A stretch of 64,000 nucleotides of DNA, taken from positions 248,001 through 312,000 of the forward strand of contig JALBYF010000004.1 of NCBI GenBank assembly GCA_023212725.1, read 5' to 3'. A model generated the notes under the pieces. It saw only the letters and a program-made list of their open reading frames with translations, made no database searches and was not told where the DNA came from. A program made the position numbers and the translations under genes. This stretch comes from Tranzscheliella williamsii (taxonomy: Eukaryota > Basidiomycota > Ustilaginomycetes > Ustilaginales > Ustilaginaceae). This document shows, one piece after another, positions 10,401-21,091 of this stretch. Every line of letters begins with the position of its first letter. Positions within the stretch are counted from its first letter, which is position 1.

Positions 10401-12623
10401 TTCGATCTGATGATCGCTCCACGTCCTTGCGCTGACAGCCACGAGCTCCTGTTTATTCTCTTTGTGGTTGACGACGGTCCGGATGGCCAGTGACATAACG
10501 GTCAGCGGAGGAGTCTCCCTCGGCGAAGTTGTGTCAGTGTCCGAGACCGGGGAAATGTCCTTGGGATCGTCAATAGTGACTTCGAGCTTGCACCAAGAGA
10601 TCGGGTTGGAGCCTTCGGCAAGGCCCGCATTCTGGATCTTGAGCCAGCTGGGACCGAAGATGCGCCGCTTGATTACCAACAGCTCGAAGGGAGAGGTATT
10701 GGTGCCGAAGGCCTTGCTGAATGTGCTGCCCTTGAAGTCGAACGGCAGCTGCGGCTCATCGAACCCGTATCGGATTTTCATGTACGAAGACTCGGCGGGC
10801 ACACCAGCTTGTTCGAATGCGTACTTTCGGGTGACCCATTTCGACAGGAACCTCTTAATGCCATGCTTGGCGGAGACAGTCTCGAATTCGTCGTAGATCT
10901 CATCCTCCCCGACGGCCTTATCCGTCTCGTGCCCGTCTTCGAGTTGCTTGGATCGAGGAAGAAGAAAGATGCAGCGCTCGATTCCGTTGACAGTTAAACA
11001 GCACGAGACGTATTTGCCCGATTCCTTGTCCTTCACTTTTCCGACAAGGTAGACGACCCCGTTCTCGCCTTCCAGATAGTCCAGCCAGTAGAAGAATAGA
11101 GACTTATCCTGTTCGAAAGCCTGAATCTTGCCTGCTGCCGGCAACGCGCTCGTGGACGTCTTGGTGGTAGACCCAGCAGAGGCTGGAGTGGGAGTGGTTG
11201 GCTGCACGTTCTTCATCAGATCACTGTGGACAGTTTGCCAGTTGTACTTTGCGGAAGAAGGCTTCGCCTCAGGCTTTGGTGCCGGGTGGGGCGGAGTTGC
11301 TTTGCGCTCGGCTGCTTGTGGCCTGTTGGGCTTGGGTGTTGTATGATCGAGGGCTTCCGGCTTCGGCTGGGTTCTTTGACCACGGGCGTCGACAGCCATG
11401 GCGGGCAAGGTGCCGACCTCCACGCGACGGATAGCAAGGTCGTCGTCGTTGTCGTCATCGCTGATGGCGAGCACATCGTCACTAAGTCCTGGAGCGCGCT
11501 TCGACGGGTCGCTGAGGAACATGTCAGACTGAGCAAGATTTGCGCCGAGGCCAAGGCGGCCTATGCGGCTAGGAAGACCCTTTGCGCCGCGCTGCTTTTT
11601 GTGGGCTGTGGCTGAAGGCAAGTCGTCGTCGAGCTCAAAGACGGGATCCGAACCGAGGTTTGGGCCCCACGGCGGTGTGTCGCTGCCGCTGACATGGACG
11701 TTGGGGGGCAATACACCGTCACTGGAGGGGAGCTGGGCGGAATCGCTGGTGGGAGGGCCTGAAGAAGGGCTGGTGAATCCGTTGCTGTTTTGTATCGAGC
11801 CAGAAGTGCGGAAACGCGAAAAGGCAGTCTCATCCTGCTGTTTACGCTTTCTACTGTTCATCGCTGCTATCAGACCTCGATTTGCGGCTGGTGAGGGGCT
11901 GGCGGGCTCGCTTACGTTGGCACCAAACTCGTCAAGATTGCCCATCAGCTTGGCCATGAAGTCCTCTTCCTTTTCTTTGCTGACGGCCGGTCTGTACGCA
12001 TCCATGGCACTGTTCCTCATTTTTAAGGCCTGCTCTCTGGTACGACTGGTGCTGCTCGACAGTCCGTTAGCTTGCACTCCAGATCCGCTCGCTTTTTGCC
12101 GGCTGAATGCAGCCGAAAGTCCTGCTTTGGGATTGTGGTACGCAGAGGAAGAGGTATCTCTGCCGTTAACCTTGGAACGGCCCTTGGTCGCCTTCTTGGG
12201 CTTCTTCTTGCCAGTACGTTCAAAGTACTCCGCTTCGGACTCAGAGTCCTCTTCTTCCGCTGAGCCAGCGCGGCGCCGGTCCCATTCGTCTTGACCATGG
12301 TCGACATAGCCGGAGCCGTCGTCGTCCTCGATGAAGTCGTCGTCCATAATGCGGCCCCTAACGATGGAGCGATACTCGTCCTCCGAGACCTCATCGTAAA
12401 TGGCATCGTCGTCAGACTCACCGGCTGCGTGTTTGGAGGCCTGTTCGTATCAAAGGAGCAGTATGAGAGCCGACATGGCGGGAAGGGGATGAGAATGGGG
12501 CGCTCGGGTCGTGCAGGCTAGCGCTGGCACGGACAGGGCAGTACTTACCGATGCGATGTCGATGCCGTCTCTCTTGGCCTTGAGCGACGCCAAGGCACTC
12601 AGTTTCTTTGCTCTGGAAGCCAT
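7494..12623 (-). CDS. POL1: DNA polymerase alpha catalytic subunit (two exons)
   Basis: Exon 1 is 12549-12623 (25 codons from ATG 12623), the intron is 12441-12548, and exon 2 is 7494-12440, giving 1673 residues. Splicing restores the conserved Pol alpha N-terminal block: an Ala/Lys helix, then AIYDEVSEDEYRSIV and DDDFIEDDDG. Family B polymerase motifs are clear: A (DFNSLYPSIIQEYNIDF), B (KLTANSMYGCLGF) and C (YGDTDSV). The C-terminal part carries cysteine pairs (CPSC, CTNAGC, CGDASC) expected for its zinc-binding domain. It extends RNA primers made by primase, starting every Okazaki fragment. An Ala/Lys-rich insertion sits just before motif A. Starting at the internal ATG at 12347 would lose the conserved N-terminus. 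An ACGCGT box lies ~450 bp upstream. Confidence 0.95.
12441..12548 (-). other. POL1 intron 1 (108 nt)
   Basis: On the minus strand the intron begins GTAAGTACTG and ends ATACGAACAG. Removing it joins codon 25 to the downstream frame in phase 0 and rebuilds the conserved Pol alpha N-terminus. Confidence 0.88.
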
Positions 12624-14436
12624 CGTATCGTACGTACGCTAGGTCGTGACAGAGCCGACGGTGGCCGATCAGGCTGGACTGGACAGAATAGTGGAAGCTT
12701 GGCTAGGCACGGAGTGTTGCCTTTACGTGACGCGGTAGCCGTTGTGGGTCGAGCGTGCCTGATATTGTAACGGATGGCTAGTGGAGTATACTGCGCTGCG
12801 CTGCTAATGAGGGGGGATGGACTGGGGAGGGAGGGACGACGTGTGCTGCGTAGTGTCAGGACTCATACTGTTAGAATCGAAAGCAACGGTGCGCTTCGTA
12901 TCGAAAGCTATTATTATTCCCAACGGTGCGCTTCGTGTAAATTGCTCTTCTACCTTCCACCAGCCAAGACGGGCGCTTGAGTCCAACAGAACACGACGCG
13001 AGAGCGTGTCGTGCCGCCCAAGCGCCATTCTTCAACGTCACAGCAGCGGATCGCCTTCCGACATCTTAGCCGCGACGCGTTTAACCACAACCAAACCACG
13101 ACGTGTTGAGGAGAATGGCAGGTGCGCCTTCGCAATCTCACATGCCACCAACTCAGAAAATTTGAATGTGTGGTGGCGTGGCCCTGACAATTGGTGCCTC
13201 AAAATAAGTATGATCTGTGCCTTGCCATTGAAGCCACTGGAACCCACATATGAGCAGTCGCTTGCTCATACCAAGCTCCAATCGCTCGGACTGATGGCTG
13301 TGCGACCCCTACACCGGTACTTACGTTCCCCTTGCCCGCAAGAGCGACAACCACGTGGCTGCAGCTTGTCGCAGTCCGCTAGTATCATCATAAAAATGGG
13401 CGACAGGCGTAGGCGACGGATGCATGCATTGCAACAACTACAGGCAAGACAGGGGAAGTGGAGGCACGGCCAAGTAAAGGTGATGCTGATGGGCCGGTGG
13501 CATAGACGGTGTCGGCTTTGGTGCTCATGGTGGCGAAACTGGCGTAGCTTAGATCCCAGGTATACTGCTAGACGTCGAAGCGGCGGTGTCGGCGAGCTAT
13601 TCGTGCTAGAGGTCGTGGCTGCGGGCGGTGGCGGAAGTGTTGGTGTAATGCAAGCGGAATTGGTGCAAAGCGGTGTTCAGCTGCAAGTAGCCTTTGTTGA
13701 TGTTTGAGTAACCGACGAGCCACTGGGTGGTCTGTAAGGAGTTAAAATCACCAGTGATCGTGCGGCACCATAAAGCTGGGAAATGCGCGGGAAAGGCGCT
13801 GACCGTCGTCTGGGCCTTGTAGCAGTTTTAGACACCTGCGTCATATTCTCGGCGGAGGGAGCGACTATACGTCATGGTAGCGGTGCTCTGGTAGCCACTT
13901 GCGCTGGGATTCGCATTGCTCAAAGAAACCGGCCGGTAGCATCCTACTGCTCCTCGCGATCGCAACCGAGCAAGCCTTTGCAGGTGGCTTTAGTAGTGTG
14001 AGGCTTGCCCGTCCAATCACGGTGCAGCGAGGGTCGGTGCGACTTACTGAGGAAGACACCCATAGTCGAACATTTGCAGTGCTCGGATTGTAGTTGTAGT
14101 GCCCAACTGGATGTTCGCATTCGTCCCCACACAGAGCGCAAGTGTAACGGTGGGTATTCCGTAGGGTGATGTGAGCCCTAGGACCACTGTGTGAGTCGCC
14201 CGTTCAGGGACTCAATGGCAGTGATGACAGAGAGTGACGCACTATGGGTGGTGACCCTTTACCCTGTAGTGCGACGACAATTTGATTGACTCAACAAGCA
14301 AGGATTGAGCAAGGCTCCAATCAACGTGGCTCTGAGATCGACTGACCGCCGTGGATGCTCCATCCAGAGGTAGAGAGGCATGTTCGGGGCTGTACTTGCT
14401 TACAAGAATGGGAGAGCGTCCTTAACACACTCTTGC
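12624..14436. other. POL1 upstream region grading into repeat island
   Basis: The first several hundred bases should be the POL1 promoter. Two nearly identical 16-bp segments (CAACGGTGCGCTTCGT) lie about 40 bp apart near 12885-12940. The longest open frame (plus strand, to 13707) has no recognisable domain. Beyond ~13700 the sequence is non-coding in all frames as far as I can judge. Confidence 0.4.
13075..13080. promoter_or_regulatory. Candidate MCB box (ACGCGT) upstream of POL1
   Basis: A single ACGCGT lies ~450 bp upstream of the POL1 start codon. In yeasts this motif binds MBF and drives G1/S expression of replication genes including POL1. One 6-mer can occur by chance, so this is only suggestive. 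Confidence 0.25.
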
Positions 14437-14441
14437 AAGGT

Positions 14442-14986
14442 TAAACGAGTTAGCGAAACGTTGAGGGAGAGTGAGGCTAGGGTACTCGCTATCGTGAATG
14501 GTGAGCTCGTGTTGAACTATGTTCGAAGAGCAGTTTACCTTTGCTAGTCGCCAGTGTGCGTGACTACAGACAAAGGGATCTTGGGTTTTAGATGATTTTA
14601 TTGCATAGTCTCTTCGCGAGTTGCGCGTGTATATATGCAATCATAGTCATATAGCATATCTTCTCTTGCGTGAGTGAAGAGTCTTAGTCGTCCTTATCCC
14701 CGGGTGCGGGTTGGACTGTTGGGAGTGTCTTTCACACTGGGGTTGCACCGTTGCGCCCGTCTTACCGGCCATAAGGCAAGTGCTTATCGCCGTAACTCCT
14801 GGTTACCTGGAGTATTGGCGGATCTTTCCTTTTACTTGCATAGCCGTAGTCTTATCTCCTCGCCAGTTGTGCCGTTGCCCTCGCGCGGTTGCATTGTTTG
14901 GCCGAGGATCCAACTTGTAGTATTTTGTATTCATGCGACAAGCATTTGTCTTGTGGCTTGGTCGCTGCGATATCCAAATCCTAACA
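14442..14986 (-). mobile_element. Solo LTR, family A (copy 1)
   Basis: A 545-bp segment is flanked by the perfect 5-bp duplication AAGGT (14437-14441 and 14987-14991). Read on the minus strand it begins TGTTAGGATTTGG and ends CTCGTTTA. The same sequence recurs in reverse orientation at 15191-15784 and in the same orientation at 19211-19771. No internal retrotransposon region or second LTR adjoins it. The tandem duplication and lack of coding sequence point to a solo LTR left by recombination between the two LTRs of an inserted element. The terminal dinucleotides are TG...TA rather than the usual TG...CA. Confidence 0.8.
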
Positions 14987-15190
14987 AAGGTGGACACCGT
15001 TATTGATGGTGTACTAAGGGGGTTTGGGGTCTCGCCCTCACACTGTGGGTGTGAGCGCAACTGAGATGAGATCGACAGTTCTCCAACTCGAACAGAGGCA
15101 CAGACAATGGTGTAGAGCAACGATCCTGGATTGCTCAGTGGGACTGACTGAATGACTAGCTACAGTTATTGTTTAATAGAGTGGATGAGG

Positions 15191-15784
15191 TGTTAGAATT
15201 TGGATATCGCTGCGTCCAAGTTCTAATACAGAAGGCTGATTGCGAGATCACATGGTAACTAAATACTTCAAGTTGAAATCTCGGCTCAACTATGCAACCT
15301 CACAAAGGCAACGGACAAGGACGCTAGGAAAGCTAAAACGCATACCAAGCAAGTGACAGCCCCGGTAGCTTAAACTCCGGGTTGCACGGAGTTATGGCGA
15401 TAATGGTAATCCTTATCGCCGGTAAGCAGATCTCAACGATGAGACCTCAGTATGAAACACCTGACAACTAGGTAAACACCCACACCTAGGACGCAATAGT
15501 GGCTAGGTGACAGGTGAACTGCACTAAGGACGAGTGCAGCAATCAAGGCTCTTCGTTCGCGCAAGAGGAGATATGCTATATGACTAAAATCACATAAATA
15601 CGTGCACAATTAGCGAAAAGCCTATGCAATCTATCTAAAACCCAAGATCCCTTTGTCTGTAGTCACGCACACTGGCGACTAGCAAAGGTAAACTGCTCTT
15701 CGAACATAGTTCAACGCGAGCTCGCCATTCACGATAGCGAGTACCCTAGCCTCACTCTCCCTCAACGTTTCGCTAACTCGTTTA
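15191..15784 (+). mobile_element. Solo LTR, family A (copy 2, opposite orientation)
   Basis: This 594-bp copy begins TGTTAGAATTTGGATATCG and ends CTAACTCGTTTA. It is flanked by the perfect 5-bp duplication TGAGG (15186-15190 and 15785-15789). It is the reverse complement of the copy at 14442-14986 with scattered differences and small indels. Its own target duplication shows it inserted independently, so the two copies are not the terminal inverted repeats of one element. Confidence 0.8.
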
Positions 15785-15789
15785 TGAGG

Positions 15790-16652
15790 GTCCTCATCCA
15801 TGGGAGGGGGTGTCCTTCCTCTTATAAGGGTGGCTGTTGGCCGGACTGCCAATCAGCCACTACACTGGTGGACTCCCCTTATCAGCAGATCCTCCTCTTA
15901 TCGGTACTGAAGACTCGTGCTTGGCTGGGTCCCGTATCGGGTGCTGTTTCCTCTGCTCGTGCTTATCAGAGACTCAGCATTCTGGTCGATAACATACTTC
16001 GGATCGACTGGACCCCCATTTCCAGGCCTGACTCCAGTCGATCGATCGGGCCTATACTTCTGAATCTTGATTGGGTCGACCTGGCGCCCCATCTCGACTG
16101 GAACTCTCTTTCCGGTCGTTTCCACCAATATCAGTGCTCTGCCGCCCATAGCCTCATTCCCCTAGTGCTCTACTCCCACTAGTGGGGCCTCTGGGGTTTC
16201 CACCATGTCCTATGACATCTGGCTGTGTCGGATAGCTCGGTGAGCTGTCGCATGCACGTGCCACTCTTGCGATCCCCAATAAGAACGAATTCCTTCCCTG
16301 CACACCAGCAGGGGGAATGAATTCCTTCTCTGCGGGGAAGTGTTCTTTCTTCCCAAGGGAATGCAAGCAGCCGATGTTCGCTCCTCGCAGGGAAACATCA
16401 TCTTCCGTGTTGAACTCCAGCGACATGCAGGCACTTGACGAGAGCCCCTTAAGGAGGGCTCACCATATGAACATCTTCGTGCCTATGATCCACAATTCAT
16501 CCCCCTATAGCATGAAGTGTACATATATAAGCACTATGTCCTTGACCCCCAGTCGAGAGCAACATGTCCATTCTTACAACATTCTTCCTAGCCCCAAGCA
16601 TGACGGATGCTCACTCTGTGAAATGATTGACTCACTTGAGATTTAGTATCAA
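15790..16652. other. Unassigned sequence between two LTRs
   Basis: I recognise no gene here. A 132-codon frame (plus, to 16182) and several minus-strand frames show no family signature. Short local repeats occur around 16285-16400 (GAATTCCTTC twice, CAGGG/GGGGAA runs). It may be decayed repeat DNA. Confidence 0.35.
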
Positions 16653-16657
16653 CTTGC

Positions 16658-17784
16658 TGTTACGCCCCAGGGTCTGGCAACCTCCGGTGGCTGGTGGATT
16701 CGCCAGGCGCAGGAGAATCACCGGAGGCTGGAGCGTGCCGGTGGTGGTACCGCTACGAGTGGTCAATCAATGACAGCTTTGGCAATGGTCAAGGTCATAT
16801 ATGTAACGGGCGAGCCCTTCTTCCGTGGCGGATCGCTCGAGAGCGCTCCGTTTGGCAGGCCGCTGGAGCGATGTGCCAAACCCTGACAGAAGGGCTCTAG
16901 TGCTTACCCGTTTGGGCACTGCGTCCAGCGGTCCAACGGTCTCCACTTGTATGGTTAGGGATGCTTGTCGTACTAACGCCCGTTGTATGACACCAATGCT
17001 GTGCTCAGGATATGACTGTGTATGTTGATGGTTTCCACACCCAAGGGCATGATGTTGACAGACTAGATTCTACAATTGTGTATAGACTAGACTCGATGAG
17101 GAGCAGCCTCATCGAGCCCAGACAACATGCTCTATATACATGACTGGACACTGACGTGGAAGTTGGGGTTTGGTGGGCTTCCGCCCGTTACCTCATTAGG
17201 CGCCTTGGTAGTCGCCCGAGACATCCTTCGTACGGTGATCTCTCGAGCGACGGGCATTTTGGTGCATCGCTCCGAGCAACCCTTCCTGGATGGTTGCTGG
17301 AGCGACCTGCCACAATGTGACAGGACCCAATCCTGTAACAGTATACTTCTCCTACTGTTGTGCAATAGACTAAATACATTCGATGCCCTGGGGGCGAGGG
17401 CGAGCGGGGAGCGGGGGCGCTTAAATAGGGCACTGCCCGGTGGACAGCCCCCACAGCAGGAGACTGGCGGAACGCCCAAGGTTGACAACTTGTCGGCCGG
17501 TGGCTTCACCACGGTGTCATGGCCGATAAGCAAATGGGAGTGCACCTCTTTTCCGAGTATCGAACTTTGGCCCTTTCTGAGGGCGAGGGTTCGAGACTTG
17601 GTGCATGTATTTTCCTTTTGCATGCTTCCCTTTTGACGACATCAATCTTAGCTTTTGCCTTTCCCTTTCGTTTGCTTTTGCTTGCAGAAGTGAGCTCATT
17701 TCAACGGTCATTGCCCAACGCGGTCGCCCCCTTTCTGTCAAACGCGCAGGACCGTGCGGGAAATTCGGCCTACCGGCCGTAACA
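16658..17784. mobile_element. Solo LTR-like element, family B (1127 bp)
   Basis: The segment begins TGTTACGCCCC and ends GGCCGTAACA, so its ends are inverted (TGTTACG/CGTAACA). It is flanked by the perfect 5-bp duplication CTTGC (16653-16657 and 17785-17789). Such ends and duplication are those of fungal LTR elements. The interior has no reverse transcriptase, protease or integrase frame that I can see, so a solo LTR or a small non-autonomous element is most likely. Orientation is not determined. Confidence 0.7.
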
Positions 17785-17908
17785 CTTGCATTAGGTAAAC
17801 TATTGCTGTCTACTGTGAACGTCATATCCTACCAAAGCACGTTGACCACCAGATGCACAAGTTTAATATGTATTGCCATGCTGATCCCAAAGTCAGGACA
17901 ATGTCGGG

Positions 17909-19047
17909 TTATGTTTGATTGAGCGAAATCTCCCAAGTATCAGCATAACCTTCCATCGTCTCCATACACAAAGGAAGCTCGCCTTTGACGTCAGTTTGGA
18001 CAAGCTGCTCTAGGAGACCTACAGCTCGCTCGACCATTCTCAACACTGGATAAGAGGTTTCACTGAGTGACTGAATGTGCAGAGCGCAGAAATCTGCTTC
18101 TGCAGGATGCTTGCTCTCCAGCCACTTTGTAGCCTTTTGCAAGAGACTGTCCTTTGGTGCGTCTGCTGATGCGTTGTCCCGCCCGAGGAGCGCTTTCCTG
18201 GCTTTGCCTTTTGGGTTGTCCACCAGTAGCTGACTATACCATTCTGCGGTGTGCTGCTTGCTTTGAAGCTCTTCAAGCCCCAGATCCATCACCATCACAA
18301 GGGGTCGATGGCCCTCTTTGGCGCTGTTTACCACTGGCAGACCCCAGACGTTGCAAGTGACATTCCTAATCAGATATTCATCCTGATCTGAATTGGCCTC
18401 TGTGGCAACATTGCTGTTGTCAGCCAAACCCTGATTTGACTTTACGGCCAAACTGTTCACTTTGTTGCTGATAGAGTCGTCTTTGTTCTTGTGCAAGAGG
18501 ATCGTCCACTTGGGCATCGTTTTCCTGCTCTGCAACTTTGATTGAATCCCGAAATAGGTAAAGTTTTGCTCATCCAAAGGCTCGTCAAGTTTGCCACAGT
18601 ACACCAGGATCAGTGATCAATACCGGCCTGATTTGGATCGCACTGGAAAGCAGCTGTACGGCTCCAGGAGTCCATCAGTGATGCGGTTGTGATGCCTCCT
18701 TTCAGGTTGTTGTGGAGAGGAACAAATTGTGTGAAGCTGACATAGCAGTGTTTGATCCTCTCGGAGAAGGCCTTAATGTCTTTGGCATTGTCCAGTTGTT
18801 GGAACTTTAGTGCTATGGGTGCCCAAGTCCTAACAGTCCGGCACCACGGTGAAGGTCCTGGGTACCTTGGACCGATAACTCCGATATATTTACCAAGTAC
18901 CAAGACACCAGTACAAACAACCGGTGGGAGAACCCAACACACATTTCCACATGAAAGGTGCTGCCGCGGCTCAACACACTCTACAACAATGATCCATGAA
19001 AGACCCAGGTCCATGGAGTTGCAAGCCCGGAGATAGGACCGGCTCAC
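17909..19047 (-). pseudogene. Frameshifted relic gene, possible PD-(D/E)XK-like fold
   Basis: Two minus-strand frames (up to 19047 down to 18610, and about 18604 down to 17909) look like one protein broken near 18605-18612. The upstream frame runs through AFQCDPNQAGIDH to a stop. The protein-like sequence then continues in another frame with YCGKLDEPLDEQNFTYFGIQSK and ends 231 codons later at TAA. I see no good splice pair that repairs this. The spacing of GID and GIQSK resembles the D...(E/Q)xK pattern of restriction-endonuclease-like domains found in some basidiomycete proteins of unknown role. That is inference from memory, and the gene is otherwise unrecognised. No ATG-led full-length frame exists. 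It lies among LTR remnants, which fits decay. Confidence 0.4.
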
Positions 19048-19210
19048 CAGGGAGGATGGTCAAGGTATCTGAGCCATTGGCCCAAGCAAGGTCTCCCTAG
19101 AGCAAGCACCCAATCCTACAATGATAGGACTGGGTACCCATATCCTACGAGTATCTCCTATGACCATCTCACACTCTGCCTGCACGACAAGATAAGTATA
19201 AGCTATATAA

Positions 19211-19771
19211 TGAATGAGTTAGCGAAATGTTGAGGGAGAGTGAGGCTAGGGTACTCGCTATTGTGAATGGCGAGCTCGCGTTGAACTGTGTTCAAAGAGC
19301 AGTTTACCTTTGCTAGTCGCCAGTGTGCGTGACTACAGACAAAGGGATCTTGGGTTTTAGATAGTTTTATTACATAGGCTCTTCGCGAGTTGCGCGTGTA
19401 TATATGCAATCATAGTCATATAGCATATCTTCTCTTGCGTGAGCGAAGAGTCTTAGTTGCCCTTATCCCTGGGTGTGGGTTGGGTGACGGTCCTCACCTA
19501 GCTGTGGGTTTACACTGATGTTGCACTGTTGAGCCCATCTTACCAGCAATAAGGCAAGTGCTTATCGCCATAGCTCCGGGTTGCCTGGTGCATTGACAGA
19601 CCTTTTTGTTGCTTGCATAGCCATGGCCTTAGCTCCTAGCCAGTTCCTCCGTTGCCTTCACGTGGTCCAGTTGTTCAATTGAAAATCCAACTTGGAGTAT
19701 TTGGCTCATATGTATTCACGCGACGAGCACTTGTCTTGTGGCTTGGGCGCTGCGATATCCAAATCCTAACA
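19211..19771 (-). mobile_element. LTR, family A (copy 3, no target duplication)
   Basis: This ~561-bp copy has the same orientation as the one at 14442-14986. On the minus strand it starts TGTTAGGATTTGG and ends CTCATTCA, which is the canonical TG...CA. The flanks (TATAA on the left, CACTC on the right) do not match, unlike the other copies. It may be older, or one end of an element rearranged by recombination. Confidence 0.7.
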
Positions 19772-21091
19772 CACTCTGGGCTGGCTAGTTGTCTAGCTGG
19801 AGGCTCAAAAGAAAGGATCGCTTTCGTGCTATGATGCGTGGCCTCGCTGTGTGTGCGTCTGGCCTAACGCCACGCTCCACCTTTCCCCACGCCTTCATTT
19901 CCCCCTGTCTTGTCTTCTTCCTCATCCTTTTGGTCGCTGCTGCGACCTCTGACAGCGACGAGACGCTTTCGCCGTTGTTCCCCGTCCTTGTGTGTCTCCC
20001 ACCTTTGTCTGCTCTTGCTGTGCTCGACAGCCCCGCCTTCGGGGGTCTGGGAGCCCCCGCTCATCATTAGTAGTTCGCCTGCCCTGACTCATGCGAGTGT
20101 TTGAGCCGCTGGACCGAGACGACAGGCAATGTATCGGCCGATAAAGAAGCGTTGTAGACCTTGAGAATCCTCATTTTGTCCCCCTTTGCACCACTACCAG
20201 ACAAAATAACTTACCATCGATCCACGAGGCCAAACCTGCTCCTCGGCCCGGTGCGCATCGCTGACAAGGCAAGCGTCGTTGGGCTGGGTACTCTTATAAC
20301 GGCTCGTCTCCTCGCTTTGTAGTCAACGCGCAACGAGACGCCTCCGAATTGTCCATTTGCGTTCATCCAGTTCAGCGGCTGCGGGCCGTCGACGGCGTCA
20401 CGCGGTAAAGCGCATGCCCAGCGAAAAGGTGTCCAAGTCGCGTTTTGGTCTCGACCTCCTGCGCATTCCCGATCCCCGATCCCAGTTCCGATCCCTGCAA
20501 CTTCGTGATCCGAGCTTCCTTTCTTTCGGCCGATTACCTTTTGTCTTTCGCGCACGCGCCAGCGTGTGCCAAACCCCTAATCACTTCATCCTGTATATAG
20601 CTAGCTCCCCGTCGCGATCCCCCCTCTCCTCACCACCGAACCCTTTTGGTCACCGTCTCGTTTCGTTAGCAATTTGATAGTTGTCATCATCCTTACCAGC
20701 GTTCTGACTTTTCATTTGCGACAACGGTAGGGAGATTCCACGGCCATATCCACGCTGTCCGTCCCTTGGAGGGGGCACGCGGTTGGGCAGTCGCGACCTC
20801 GGCGCTGCGCAGGGGGCTCCAGGCGCAGGGCCGCCGATGTCGATGCGGCGTGGCCGTGCCGGCAGCAGTGGGATGTGCGGGACGAGCGCCGCGCGACGAC
20901 GCGTTCCTGACGCCAGCATTTACGAGCTCGTCCATGCCTCCTCTGCTTCGTCTCCCACTCGACTCATACGCCGTGATGGTACAGTATCGTGGCTCGCTCG
21001 GCATCGCTGTTGCGGCCCTACGCAGGGTGGAACACATGGATGGCGCGGGTGGGGTGTTGTACACGGTGCGGGTGGGGCATGGATGGTGCTG
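19772..21091. other. Gene-free region downstream of LTR copy 3
   Basis: No gene is supported. 19772-20200 is C/T-rich on the plus strand. 20340-20900 is GC-rich with several overlapping open frames in both directions, none with a recognisable motif. The last part should be the 3' side of the DUF2015 gene. Confidence 0.4.

Noticed and set aside
12817..13707. 296-codon plus-strand frame upstream of POL1
   Set aside because: No motif, odd composition, overlaps the expected promoter and other open frames, and has no sign of splice or start context.
14442..15784. A single DNA transposon with ~550-bp terminal inverted repeats
   Set aside because: Each arm has its own perfect 5-bp target duplication (AAGGT and TGAGG), so they are two separate LTR insertions.
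17590..17610. B-box-like GGTTCGAGACT
   Set aside because: It lacks the CC end and there is no A box or cloverleaf upstream.
14442..19771. One full-length LTR retrotransposon with LTRs at 14442 and 19211
   Set aside because: The first copy has a target duplication on both its own sides, which shows it is solo. No gag-pol frame lies between them.
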